Assembly (NCBI RefSeq): GCF_040100845.1
Contig: NZ_JAZHSH010000001.1
Location: forward strand, 1,674,001 to 1,738,000
DNA: 64,000 nucleotides
Source: Chengkuizengella sp. SCS-71B
GTDB taxonomy: Bacteria; Bacillota; Bacilli; Paenibacillales; KCTC-33759
Reading direction: 5' to 3'
Shown: positions 1-8,529 of the stretch, piece by piece
How the letters are laid out: the number at the start of each line of letters is the position of its first letter
Position numbering within the stretch: position 1 is the stretch's first letter
Translations under genes and position numbers: made by a program
The notes under the pieces: model-generated
Told to the model about the DNA's origin: nothing
Databases searched by the model: none
The model's input: the letters and a program-made list of their open reading frames with translations, nothing else

Positions 1-78
1 GACCATTCAGGGGCAGGTTCGGTAAGCCTTCAAGGTAAATTTTCGCAGCCAAGAAATTTACTCTCTGAACAGAAGTGA
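1..78 (+). CDS. 3' tail of an unidentified gene (partial)
   Basis: Frame 1 is open from the window edge for 25 codons and stops with TGA at 76-78. The tail peptide ends in RNLLSEQK. It is too short to recognise a family, and an open run of this length can occur by chance, so this is only a possible gene end. The 170 bases that follow are AT-rich and lead into the next gene. Confidence 0.3.
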   Translation, partial: DHSGAGSVSLQGKFSQPRNLLSEQK

Positions 79-248
79 CTAACCTACTATTCCCATCACT
101 ATGTTTTTGCTTTTTATAAGAATATCATGGGGGATCATGTTTGTAAATCCTAAATAAGCATAAAATTTAATGCTTAACCCATTTTTTTAATGTATAATTA
201 TTTTTGGTTTGTAAGATATGATAAAAAAAGCTAAGAGGAGAATACAAC

Positions 249-875
249 ATGTTTATTGAACTTTTTATCATTGCGTTATTTGCTGGGATCACTCCTGGCC
301 CAGATTTATTTATTGTTATTAAAAATAGTCTCAGTTATGGTGTTCGAATTGGTTTTGCAACAGCTCTAGGAATTGCAATCTCAAATGTAATCCATATTAG
401 TTTAACTATTATTGGTATTTCCGTTTTGATCGAGCAATATCCAAGTCTTAATGCAGTTATTAAAATTATAGGTGCTCTATATATTTTATGGATTGGAATA
501 AACGCGATTCGTTCTTCACCTCCTAAAGAGGAAGATGGAAGTGATCTTGTAAAACAAAAAGAAAATAAACCATTTTTTACAGCATTTCGTGAAGGGTTTT
601 TAATTAGTGTATTTAACGTAAAGCCACTTTTATTTTTCATCAGCATTTTTTCTCAATTTATTGGTCCAGAAACGGGAGTATATGTCCGATGGTTATATGG
701 ACTTGAAATGGTAGTTACTGTAGGTTTATTATTTAGTACAATAGCAATCATTTCTTCTTCCATTATATTTAGGAAATATTACAATAAATATGCATATTGG
801 ATTGATCGTGTATTCGGAGTAGTTTTAATTTTATTTGCTATTGCGATTGGTTTTTCAGTCTTTTTTGGGAAATGA
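249..875 (+). CDS. LysE/RhtB family amino-acid exporter
   Basis: A 208-residue integral membrane protein. Family members export amino acids or related small metabolites using the proton gradient. Residues 15-19 read TPGPD, the conserved N-terminal motif of LysE/RhtB proteins. The rest consists of five or six hydrophobic helices with a short charged loop around residues 85-105, and the length is typical. The ATG follows AAGAGGAGAA with good spacing. It stands alone, with 153 bases before the next gene. The family is clear but the substrate cannot be read from the sequence. Confidence 0.85.
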   Translation: MFIELFIIALFAGITPGPDLFIVIKNSLSYGVRIGFATALGIAISNVIHISLTIIGISVLIEQYPSLNAVIKIIGALYILWIGINAIRSSPPKEEDGSDLVKQKENKPFFTAFREGFLISVFNVKPLLFFISIFSQFIGPETGVYVRWLYGLEMVVTVGLLFSTIAIISSSIIFRKYYNKYAYWIDRVFGVVLILFAIAIGFSVFFGK

Positions 876-1028
876 GAAGAAATGAATGAGATGGCTTATC
901 AAAAGTTGGATAAAATAACTCGAGACTAAATTTTTAAGCTTATCATATCCTTTGTTCTTTGGAACATATTTATATGATAATAGGATTATTGAGAATCTAC
1001 ACACTACATTAAAAGAGGAGAATTTCAA

Positions 1029-1922
1029 GTGGAGGTTTTAAAAAACGTGAAAAAAAATCAGCGTCAGCACAATAAAATTTCATTACGTGAAATCCTGACA
1101 CGTATCTTTTTCATTATTTTAGGAGCCACATTAGTAGCTATAGCTTTAGAAATGTTTTTAGTTCCGAATACGATCATTGATGGTGGTATTGTAGGGATAT
1201 CGATTATTTCGTCTTACTTAAGTAAAATCCCCTTAGGAGTATTTTTGTTTTTCTTAAACCTTCCTTTTCTGTTTATTGGGTATAAACAGATTGGTAAAAC
1301 ATTTGCTATCTCAACACTGCTTGGTGTTTTTGTAATGTCTTTAGGCACCTTCCTTTTACATTCTGCAGAAATGGCAACAGATGAACCTTTATTGGCAGCT
1401 GTGTTTGGAGGGACCATTCTTGGGTTTGGTGTTGGACTTGTTTTAAGATATGGAGGATCATTGGATGGAACAGAAATTGTAGCCATCTTAGTAAATAAAA
1501 AGACGCCTTTCTCTGTTGGTGAAGTTGTCATGTTTTTGAACTTGTTCATTCTTGGAAGTGCAGGTTTTGTTTTTGGATGGGAGCGTGCGATGTACTCACT
1601 CATAGCCTATTTTATAGCTTTTAAAATGATTGATGTGACAATCAACGGTTTTGATGAATCAAAATCAGTGTGGATCATAAGTGAAAACCATAAAGAAGTA
1701 GGGGATGCGATTTTATTTCGTTTAGGTCGTGGTGTCACATATTTGAGTGGAGAAGGTGGTTTTTCTGGTGATGATAAACAAATCATTTTTTGTATTATCA
1801 CTCGATTGGAAGAAGCAAAACTAAAATCTATAGTAGATGAATTAGATCCTGGGGCTTTCCTAGCTATTGGAAACATTCATGATGTAAAAGGTGGACGATT
1901 TAAGAAGAGAGACATCCATTAA
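1029..1922 (+). CDS. YitT family membrane protein (DUF161 + DUF2179)
   Basis: A 297-residue membrane protein of the YitT family, which is common in Bacillales with several paralogues per genome and has no settled function. The first ~210 residues hold about five or six membrane segments after a basic N-terminus. Residues from about 230 to 290 form a soluble C-terminal domain with the DUF2179 signature (GRGVTYLSGEGGFSGDD region). The start is GTG, set by AAAGAGGAGAA just upstream. It precedes the amidase gene by 34 bases, so the two may be co-transcribed. Confidence 0.85.
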   Translation: MEVLKNVKKNQRQHNKISLREILTRIFFIILGATLVAIALEMFLVPNTIIDGGIVGISIISSYLSKIPLGVFLFFLNLPFLFIGYKQIGKTFAISTLLGVFVMSLGTFLLHSAEMATDEPLLAAVFGGTILGFGVGLVLRYGGSLDGTEIVAILVNKKTPFSVGEVVMFLNLFILGSAGFVFGWERAMYSLIAYFIAFKMIDVTINGFDESKSVWIISENHKEVGDAILFRLGRGVTYLSGEGGFSGDDKQIIFCIITRLEEAKLKSIVDELDPGAFLAIGNIHDVKGGRFKKRDIH

Positions 1923-1956
1923 TGTGATGTGAATTTTTAGGTTAGAGGAGATAACT

Positions 1957-2748
1957 ATGAAGTTAAATTGGAATATTTCATGTTTGCAATTTGATGTCAA
2001 ACAAGGATTAGTAGAAGAGAATTTAGATAAGGTAAAAGAGATGATAGGGGAAGCAACCTCAGCTCCCCATAAACCAGATGTGATTTTACTTCCAGAAATG
2101 TGGAATACAAGTTTTATAAAAAATGTTTCAAGTCTTGCAGATGTTTATGGAGAAAAAACGAAGCAGTTCATATCAGAAATGAGCAAGAAACATGATGTAC
2201 ATATCGTGGCAGGATCAATTTCAGAGAAAAAGAATGATAAAGTTCATAATATTAGTTACGTGTGTAATCCAGATGGAGAATTTATTGCAGAATATTCAAA
2301 GATTCATTTGTTTCAATTGATGTATGAGGATCGTTATTATGTAGGGGGAAATGGTATAGGGGTATTTGAAATGTTTGGTGTAAAAGCTGGAATCGTTATT
2401 TGTTATGATATTCGTTTTCCTGAACTTGTTCGTAAGTTAGCTCTAGAAGGTGTGAAGGTTTTATTTGTTCCAGCACAATGGCCAGATGTAAGATTACAAC
2501 ATTGGAGAACTTTACTTATGGCTAGAGCGATTGAAAATCAAATGTATGTTGTATCGTGTAATCGCATTGGGAGCAGTGAAAGAGAGAATTTCCCAGGACA
2601 TTCGATGATCATAAGTCCCTGGGGGGAAGTGATCACCGAAGCTGAGGATAAGGAAACAATTTTACAAACAAAGATAGATCTCGAACTAGTACAAACTGTC
2701 CGAAATACGATCCCAGTATTTGAAGATCGTAGACCCTCGCTTTATTAA
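1957..2748 (+). CDS. Carbon-nitrogen hydrolase (nitrilase superfamily amidase)
   Basis: A 263-residue soluble enzyme of the nitrilase superfamily, which hydrolyses carbon-nitrogen bonds of small amides. The catalytic triad is visible: Glu47 (LLPEMW), Lys115 (YSKIHLF) and Cys149 (IVICYDIRFPE). The context of Cys149 and the later RAIENQMYVV stretch fit omega-amidase / 2-oxoglutaramate amidase-like (MtnU, YafV) members better than beta-ureidopropionases. The exact substrate is inferred only. The RBS is AGAGGAGATAACT. The stop codon overlaps the stop of the convergent LysR gene by a few bases, with no terminator between them. Confidence 0.88.
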   Translation: MKLNWNISCLQFDVKQGLVEENLDKVKEMIGEATSAPHKPDVILLPEMWNTSFIKNVSSLADVYGEKTKQFISEMSKKHDVHIVAGSISEKKNDKVHNISYVCNPDGEFIAEYSKIHLFQLMYEDRYYVGGNGIGVFEMFGVKAGIVICYDIRFPELVRKLALEGVKVLFVPAQWPDVRLQHWRTLLMARAIENQMYVVSCNRIGSSERENFPGHSMIISPWGEVITEAEDKETILQTKIDLELVQTVRNTIPVFEDRRPSLY

Positions 2749-3641
2749 TTCATGACTTTCATCATAGTGTCTATAAAGGCTTCTGCTGCTTTGGATAAGT
2801 ATCTACCTTTTTGATGGGCGATGACAAGTGTTCGTTTTGGATTATGTTTTAATTGTAAATGAATCGGGGTAAAATGGCTCCATTTCGTTTGCGTAACCAT
2901 ATAGGGAACCAAGGCAATGCCCATCCCTGCGGCAACTAAAGATTGAACCGTTTCAATGTTGCTGCTTTCAAAAGCAATATTCGGTGTAAAACCTGCTTGT
3001 TCACACAAATCAATCGTAATATGCCTAAACCCCTGTCCCTTTTTTAAAGTGATAAAAGGTTCATCCTTCAAATCTATAATATTAATTTCTTTTTTTTGGT
3101 GATGGAGTTTAGTGTTTAAATGATGCTTGGGTGGGACCGTGAGAATAATTTCTTCTTCCATCACAGGATAATAAGTTAAAGAAGATTCTTGCATAGGCAA
3201 AGATAATAAGCTGATGTCTGTTTGTCCTTGTGACGTTAAAATTTCTAAGTTAATTGAGCTTTCTTCAATTAACACAATTTCAATACCTGGATAGTTCTGT
3301 TGAAATATAGGGAGGACTCTTGGTAATATATGTGAGCCTGTAATTGGTAAACTGCCTATGATTAGTTTCCCTTTTTTTATGTGCGAAAAGTCTTCCATTT
3401 CGTTTTTCATTTGTTCAATTAAATCCATGACCTTGTGTGCTTTTTCCACAAAAACTGCACCTGCATGTGTCAACTCAACAGCATTTGTATTTCTATCAAA
3501 TAATTTTACATTCAGTTCTTTTTCCAATTTTGCAATTTGTTGACTAAGAGATGGTTGTGCCACATGTAACTTTTCTGCAGCTCTTGAAAAGTTTTTTTCT
3601 AATGCAATTTGAATTGAATATTGCAATTGTCTTAGTTCCAT
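2745..3641 (-). CDS. LysR family transcriptional regulator
   Basis: A 298-residue LysR-type regulator. Residues 1-60 are the winged helix-turn-helix (MELRQLQYSIQIALEKNFSR, then AEKLHVAQPSLSQQIAKLE). Residues ~90-295 are the periplasmic-binding-protein-like effector domain, which ends with the usual VPYMV-type segment. It is divergent from leuC across a 237-base gap. LysR proteins usually control the neighbour they diverge from, so control of leuCD is a reasonable inference, as is autoregulation. The effector is unknown. Confidence 0.88.
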   Translation of the reverse strand: MELRQLQYSIQIALEKNFSRAAEKLHVAQPSLSQQIAKLEKELNVKLFDRNTNAVELTHAGAVFVEKAHKVMDLIEQMKNEMEDFSHIKKGKLIIGSLPITGSHILPRVLPIFQQNYPGIEIVLIEESSINLEILTSQGQTDISLLSLPMQESSLTYYPVMEEEIILTVPPKHHLNTKLHHQKKEINIIDLKDEPFITLKKGQGFRHITIDLCEQAGFTPNIAFESSNIETVQSLVAAGMGIALVPYMVTQTKWSHFTPIHLQLKHNPKRTLVIAHQKGRYLSKAAEAFIDTMMKVMN

Positions 3642-3878
3642 TATTTTTCCCTGCCCTTCATAGATATTTTTATAGGATTAATGCACAGAGTTTAACTTCA
3701 CACCTGTGGGTATATCTGGTTACGGGGTCCCTGAAAAGTAACAGGAATAAGCTTAAACGGCTAACCTCACTTTTTAGCTTATTAGTTTTACCTATAGCTG
3801 TTATAACTATTATATCTTGGAACAATAAATAAAGAAATGCTAAACTATGGCTAAGAATTTAAAAGAGGTGAAATATCG
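3642..3878. promoter_or_regulatory. Divergent intergenic region between LysR gene and leuC
   Basis: The 237-base gap holds the promoters of both divergent genes. An inverted repeat AATAAGCT (3747-3754) and AGCTTATT (3776-3783) could be part of an operator or a weak hairpin. No T-box signature was found (no AGGGUGGNACCGCG-like antiterminator), so control of leuCD by tRNA-Leu is not supported here. The leuC RBS is AAAGAGGTG. Confidence 0.35.
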
Positions 3879-5288
3879 ATGTCTACTAATAAAACAATTA
3901 TTGAAAAAATTTGGGATCGCCACGTCATTCTTCAGGAAGAGGGGAAACCGAGTATTATATATATTGATCTTCACTTAGTGCATGAGGTAACATCTCCTCA
4001 GGCATTTGAGGGGTTGCGTTTAGCAGGGCGTAAGGTGCGTAGACCTGATTTAACTTTCGCTACTATGGATCATAATGTTCCTACAAAAGATCGCTTTAAT
4101 ATTACAGATCCAATTTCTAAGCAGCAAATAGATACTTTAGCTAAAAACTGTGAAGAATTCGGAGTTAAATTATATGATTTGAATAGTTTAGATCAAGGTG
4201 TAGTTCATGTTATGGGTCCAGAACTCGGGTTAACACATCCTGGTAAAACGATTGTTTGTGGAGATAGTCATACATCAACACATGGTGCGTTTGGTGCACT
4301 TGCGTTTGGAATAGGTACGAGCGAAGTTGAACATGTACTTGCAACACAGTGCTTACAACAAACAAAACCTAAAACTTTAGAAGTTCGTATTAACGGTAAA
4401 TTAAAACCTGGAATCACAGCTAAAGACCTTATTTTAGGTGTTATCGCTAAGTATGGAACAGATTTTGCTACGGGTTATGTAATTGAATATACAGGTGAAG
4501 TCATTCGGGGTCTTTCTATGGAAGAAAGAATGACCGTATGTAACATGTCTATTGAAGCTGGAGCTAGAGCTGGTTTGATTACACCAGACGAAACGACTTT
4601 TGAATACTTAAAAGGAAGAGAGCATGTTCCTCAAGGCGAGGATTTTGATCGTGCTGTTGAAGATTGGAAAAGCTTAGCAACGGATGAAGGTGCTGTTTAT
4701 GATCACGTAGTAGAGTTTGATGCTGAATCTTTAGTACCGCAAGTCACTTGGGGAACAAGTCCTGGTATGGGAACTGATGTAACTGCTGTAGTCCCAAATC
4801 CAGCAGATTTTGAAACAGAAAATGAACGAAAAGCTGCTGAGAAAGCAATTGAATACATGGGGCTAACGCCTGGAACGAAAATGAATGAACTTCAAATTGA
4901 TCGTGTATTTATCGGTTCATGTACAAATGGCAGAATCGAAGATTTAAGAAGTGCTGCCAAAATTATTAAAGGTTATAAAGTAGCTTCTAACGTTAATGCT
5001 ATGATCGTTCCAGGGTCAGGTAGAGTAAAAATTCAAGCAGAAGAAGAGGGTTTAGACAAAATATTTGAAGAAGCTGGATTTGAATGGAGAGAAGCTGGAT
5101 GTAGTATGTGTTTGGCTATGAACCCTGATTTTCTAAATCCAGGAGAACGTTGTGCATCTACTTCCAACCGTAACTTTGAAGGGCGTCAAGGACGAGGAGG
5201 AAGAACACACCTTGTATCTCCCGCAATGGCAGCTGCTGCAGCCATTAAAGGCTATTTTGTAGATGTGAGAGATTGGCAGTTTCAATAA
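3879..5288 (+). CDS. leuC: 3-isopropylmalate dehydratase large subunit
   Basis: The catalytic large subunit (469 residues, normal length) of isopropylmalate isomerase, which converts 2- to 3-isopropylmalate in leucine synthesis together with LeuD. The three 4Fe-4S cysteines are Cys348 (GSCTNGR), Cys408 and Cys411 (GCSMC). The aconitase-type substrate-loop motif [14 protein letters not shown] is also present. It is followed by leuD after 58 bases and the pair ends at a strong terminator, so leuCD forms a unit separate from leuA/leuB, which are not in this window. Confidence 0.97.
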   Translation: MSTNKTIIEKIWDRHVILQEEGKPSIIYIDLHLVHEVTSPQAFEGLRLAGRKVRRPDLTFATMDHNVPTKDRFNITDPISKQQIDTLAKNCEEFGVKLYDLNSLDQGVVHVMGPELGLTHPGKTIVCGDSHTSTHGAFGALAFGIGTSEVEHVLATQCLQQTKPKTLEVRINGKLKPGITAKDLILGVIAKYGTDFATGYVIEYTGEVIRGLSMEERMTVCNMSIEAGARAGLITPDETTFEYLKGREHVPQGEDFDRAVEDWKSLATDEGAVYDHVVEFDAESLVPQVTWGTSPGMGTDVTAVVPNPADFETENERKAAEKAIEYMGLTPGTKMNELQIDRVFIGSCTNGRIEDLRSAAKIIKGYKVASNVNAMIVPGSGRVKIQAEEEGLDKIFEEAGFEWREAGCSMCLAMNPDFLNPGERCASTSNRNFEGRQGRGGRTHLVSPAMAAAAAIKGYFVDVRDWQFQ

Positions 5289-5346
5289 TCATGAATTCAA
5301 TATTGTATCGATAGACTAATTGATAGATTTGAGAGGAGAATGATGA

Positions 5347-5934
5347 ATGGAAGCTTTTAAACAACATTCTGGCATTGTAGCACCTGTGGATCGTGTAAAT
5401 GTAGATACGGATGCAATTATCCCTAAGCAATTTTTAAAACGAATTGAACGTACTGGGTTTGGACAGTTTTTATTTTATGAGTGGAGATTTTTAGAAAATG
5501 GAGTTGACAAAAACCCTGATTTTGAAATGAATAAAGCTCGTTATAGCGGATCATCAGTTTTAATTTCTCGAGTAAACTTTGGCTGCGGTTCTTCACGTGA
5601 ACATGCGCCTTGGGCAATCTTGGATTATGGATTTAAAGTCGTTATTGCTCCTTCATTTGCAGACATTTTTTATAACAACTGTTTTAAAAATGGAATATTA
5701 CCTATTAAACTAACTGAAGAACAGGTTGAAGATTTGTTCCAACGCACTGCCTCAAACGATGGTTATAAACTTCACATTGATCTCGAAAATAAAGTGATAA
5801 CAGATGATATTGGATTAAAAATTGACTTTAATTTAGATGAACATCGCCGTCAGTATTTATTGCAAGGATTGGATGATATCGGTCTAACGCTGCAGCACGA
5901 AGATAAAATTGCAGCTTATGAGCAAAGAGCTTAA
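5347..5934 (+). CDS. leuD: 3-isopropylmalate dehydratase small subunit
   Basis: The small (swivel-domain) subunit of isopropylmalate isomerase, 195 residues, partner of LeuC. Typical motifs are [13 protein letters not shown] near the N-terminus and the [12 protein letters not shown] substrate-recognition loop around residues 78-89. The ATG at 5347 is set by GAGAGGAGAA. It is the last gene of the leuCD unit. Confidence 0.97.
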   Translation: MEAFKQHSGIVAPVDRVNVDTDAIIPKQFLKRIERTGFGQFLFYEWRFLENGVDKNPDFEMNKARYSGSSVLISRVNFGCGSSREHAPWAILDYGFKVVIAPSFADIFYNNCFKNGILPIKLTEEQVEDLFQRTASNDGYKLHIDLENKVITDDIGLKIDFNLDEHRRQYLLQGLDDIGLTLQHEDKIAAYEQRA

Positions 5935-5936
5935 AT

Positions 5937-5986
5937 AGAGAACCTCCAGCCACTAATAAAGTAGTGGATTTGGAGGTTCTCTTTTA
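5937..5986 (+). terminator. Rho-independent terminator after leuD
   Basis: A 12-bp stem AGAGAACCTCCA / TGGAGGTTCTCT, extended inside by CCACT/AGTGG, is followed by TTTT. It lies 3 bases after the leuD stop. Confidence 0.88.
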
Positions 5987-5999
5987 CAGATTGTTTTAT

Positions 6000-6118
6000 C
6001 CTATGATTTTTAGCATTAAGACGCCCATTTCTATAGGTGGTTTCTCCCTAATCAGGTGGAGTAGCTAGATTCTCCATCTGATTTCGCAATGTTTAAGCTT
6101 TGCTTAAACGAGTTCACC
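6000..6118 (-). repeat. Three-hairpin dispersed repeat, copy A
   Basis: First of four copies (here on the minus strand) of a ~110-bp structured element. Read on the minus strand it holds: GTGAACTCG; hairpin 1 GTTTAAGC-AAA-GCTTAAAC; hairpin 2 ATCAGATGGAG...CTCCACCTGAT; hairpin 3 around CCACCTATAGAAATGGG (one arm mutated); then GCGTCTTAATGC and AAAATCATAGG. The last block is shared only with copy C. It has no ORF and no U-tract, and lies just past the leuD terminator. Confidence 0.85.
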
Positions 6119-6448
6119 TTGATCTGACAGAAGACTCCTACTACAATCACAACGTGTTAGGTGGATAAAGATCTCTCAATAGGTTGTGATCCCCACTCCT
6201 CTTTGAACCATGCAGTTGTATACGATGGTCATTCTTTTGAACTGCTTCGTATTCAGCTTCCCAACGGTCTGCATTTTCACTATTTCTATATGATACGCCG
6301 TTACTTTGGATTCTTAACCATTGTCCTATCTATAACTACAAATAGGTTTCATATAATTCATGTATGCAAATTTTACAGTTTATTTTTCCTCCGATAGATC
6401 ATATTGTTATTTGGTTCACGAAAATTTAATATTTAATTTATGAAAATA
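6119..6448. other. Gap between repeat copy A and the IS; short orphan ORF
   Basis: No convincing gene. A 78-codon GTG-initiated ORF (6161-6397, +) has no good RBS. Its first ~40 residues (SIGCDPHSS..., ELLRIQLPNG) faintly recall the N-terminus of IS110-type transposases, and the remainder does not look like protein. It is best treated as possible mobile-element debris. Confidence 0.25.
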
Positions 6449-8163
6449 GAGGGAATTTATGGTCTTATCTCCATTCATAGAATGTTTTTTTTAAAATAGC
6501 GGTATTTGATGCACTAGCGTTGCATCAAAGATAACATAGAAAATAAAATGAGTATAATTTACTAAAAATGGAATTTATGATGTGATTTTCATGGAATTAT
6601 CATAAAAAAACTCCTATTGTAAAGATAAGGACGCGTTACCCATAATCTAAACAAAAGGAGCCAACCATGGGTAACATACACAATTTCCATACCATTTGTC
6701 AATGTTTTTCTTTGATTTCGAAGGAAAATTTCCTTTTTCCTATTGCAGACTATCGTACGCATAAGTTAACTACGATAAAAAGTATCAAGTTATTTCTAGC
6801 CTCTCAAATTGCGAATTGGGAAAATTATAAACAAATTTCAAGAGAATTACGTACCAGTGAAGCTCTTCAGCAAAGTCTAGATCTACCAAGTATTAGTCCG
6901 TCTCAACTCTCACGTCGAATAAGAGAACTACCTACAGAAATGTTAGAAGCGTTATTCTTTGAAATGATCGGTAAAGTAAAGTCTAAAACTTCTATCGCTT
7001 GTAGCAGAGTCGGCCCACTTCGGATTCTTGATTCTACTAGCTTGAAGCTTCCTGCTACTTTAGCTAATTGGGCGAAGATTAATCATAAATCGACCCAAGT
7101 CAAGATTCATATGCGTGTGCTTTCTCTTCCAAATGGAAGAGTCATTCCAGAAAAAGCGATCCCTTCAACAGGAAATGTGAATGATTGTGAAACCATGGAT
7201 ATCCTAGTGGAAGATCACGACACCATATACGTTATGGATCGTGGTTATGTAAAATACGCACAGTTCGATCAGTGGATCGAAGACAATGTTCGCTTCGTGA
7301 TGCGTATTAATGAAAAGCATGGGGTTTTAAGGGTTGAGGAAGAACTGCCTGTTCCACCGGACACCCACATTATTCGGGACGCGATCATCCAATTAGGAAG
7401 TGCGTATACACAAACGGAAAAAAGCATAAGACTTGTAGAGTTTATGGATGAAAAAGAACGTAAATATAGAATAGCTACCTCTTGTTTTGACTTAAGTGCA
7501 ACAGAGATTGCAGATATTTATCGTCAACGATGGCTTATTGAATTATTCTTTAAATGGTTGAAGCAACACCTACGTCTTGTAAAACTATACAGCTATGAAC
7601 CTCAAGGAATTTGGAATCAAATTTTTATTGTACTCATCGCCTATGCAATTGCCATGTATATTGAGCTAGGAAGCAGAACTAAACTAAGTACCTGGGATGT
7701 ACTACAATGTCTACGAACTTGTTGGGATAAAAAGTGGTCCGTTATGTTGAGTGAACTTCATCTGAAACCTACTCGAAACTCAAAGGGGAGACAGAAAGTG
7801 CCTCGATCGGTGAAACCACCTCCGAGATTAAATACATCGGTAGGTATCATCAAGCCAAAGAAAAGATAAATTAGGGAAAGAAATAACATCCAAAAAATGG
7901 ATTAACGCGTCATTTTCTGACCTCTTCACTTTTTTCCTAATTTCTCAAAAAGAAAATTGTAAAATTTTTCTAAATTACTTATTTTACAAACTATGTTGCT
8001 TTTTTTGCAACGCTAATGTATTTGATGGACTTATTTAGCCAATTTTTCTAAAAAATTAGGCATTTTAATGAAAATTCAATGGAATAAGACCGTTTTTTAC
8101 CGCTATTTTGTTTGATTGGGGTATTTTAGCAGCAATAAGACCATTATTTCCCTCTATATTTTA
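6449..8163 (+). mobile_element. IS4-family insertion sequence, about 1.7 kb
   Basis: One transposase gene sits between flanks that share three blocks in the same order but inverted orientation: AGAGGGAA..(T/A)ATGGTCTTAT, AAAATAGCGGTA and TAGCGTTGCA. The left set lies at 6449-6526 and the right set at 8005-8159. A further inner pair GACGCGTTA (6630-6638) / TAACGCGTC (7903-7911) lies closer to the gene. Either pair could be the true termini: outer ends give ~1.7 kb and inner ends ~1.28 kb. No target-site duplication was found by eye. The right outer end directly touches repeat copy B. Confidence 0.6.
6667..7869 (+). CDS. IS4-family transposase (DDE)
   Basis: A 400-residue transposase that appears complete. 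The DDE residues are Asp122 (RILDSTSL), Asp191 (YVMDRGYV) and Glu292. The IS4 family signature Y-x2-R-x3-E-x6-K is exact: Tyr285, Arg288, Glu292, Lys299 (YRQRWLIELFFKWLK). The C-terminus is basic. ATG follows AAAAGGAGCCAACC. With catalytic residues intact and no internal stop, the element may still be active. Confidence 0.93.
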   Translation: MGNIHNFHTICQCFSLISKENFLFPIADYRTHKLTTIKSIKLFLASQIANWENYKQISRELRTSEALQQSLDLPSISPSQLSRRIRELPTEMLEALFFEMIGKVKSKTSIACSRVGPLRILDSTSLKLPATLANWAKINHKSTQVKIHMRVLSLPNGRVIPEKAIPSTGNVNDCETMDILVEDHDTIYVMDRGYVKYAQFDQWIEDNVRFVMRINEKHGVLRVEEELPVPPDTHIIRDAIIQLGSAYTQTEKSIRLVEFMDEKERKYRIATSCFDLSATEIADIYRQRWLIELFFKWLKQHLRLVKLYSYEPQGIWNQIFIVLIAYAIAMYIELGSRTKLSTWDVLQCLRTCWDKKWSVMLSELHLKPTRNSKGRQKVPRSVKPPPRLNTSVGIIKPKKR

Positions 8164-8270
8164 GTGAACTCGTTTAAGCTTTGCTTAAACATCGAGAAAT
8201 CAGGTGGAGACTCTACTCCACCTGATTTGAAGATCCCACCTATAGAGGTGGGCGTCTGTACGCAAAATAT
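8163..8270 (+). repeat. Three-hairpin dispersed repeat, copy B
   Basis: Plus-orientation copy of the element. It has GTGAACTCG, hairpin 1 GTTTAAGC-TTT-GCTTAAAC, hairpin 2 AATCAGGTGGAG..CTCCACCTGATT (11-12 bp), hairpin 3 CCCACCTATAGAGGTGGG, and a mini-hairpin GCGT-CTGT-ACGC. Hairpins 2 and 3 are perfect here. It lies immediately right of the IS and opposite in orientation to copy A. The next 259 bases, up to the amidase gene, hold no gene. Confidence 0.88.
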
Positions 8271-8529
8271 ATTTTAATAACAAATTTTTACGATAGACCT
8301 TCAAAGTTAAGTTATTACAAGTGGGTCAAGATCCTTCTATAATTAGTAGTCTTATAAGCCTATTTTCCGCAACTTTTTTTGTAATCACACGTCTAGTAAA
8401 TAAAGAAAATATCAATTAAAATCTAATATTGTCATTCTTTTATTATATTTGCTAGAATATAGTGGTAAATCACATTTACTAGATTTCATTTTAATCTATT
8501 TTACATAAACTATATTACAGAGGTGACTT

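Noticed and set aside
940..980. Hairpin TTATCATAT...ATATGATAA between the LysE and YitT genes as a terminator
   Set aside because: The stem is purely AT-rich with a long loop and no U-run; too weak to call.
3551..3832. 93-codon ORF overlapping the LysR start and the intergenic region
   Set aside because: No RBS, low-complexity hydrophobic product, and it occupies the divergent promoter region.
3642..3878. T-box leader expected before leucine genes
   Set aside because: No antiterminator/T-box consensus and no terminator hairpin with U-run in the leader.
6000..6118. Three-hairpin repeats as terminators or riboswitches
   Set aside because: They lack U-tracts, occur in both orientations relative to genes and match no riboswitch core I know.
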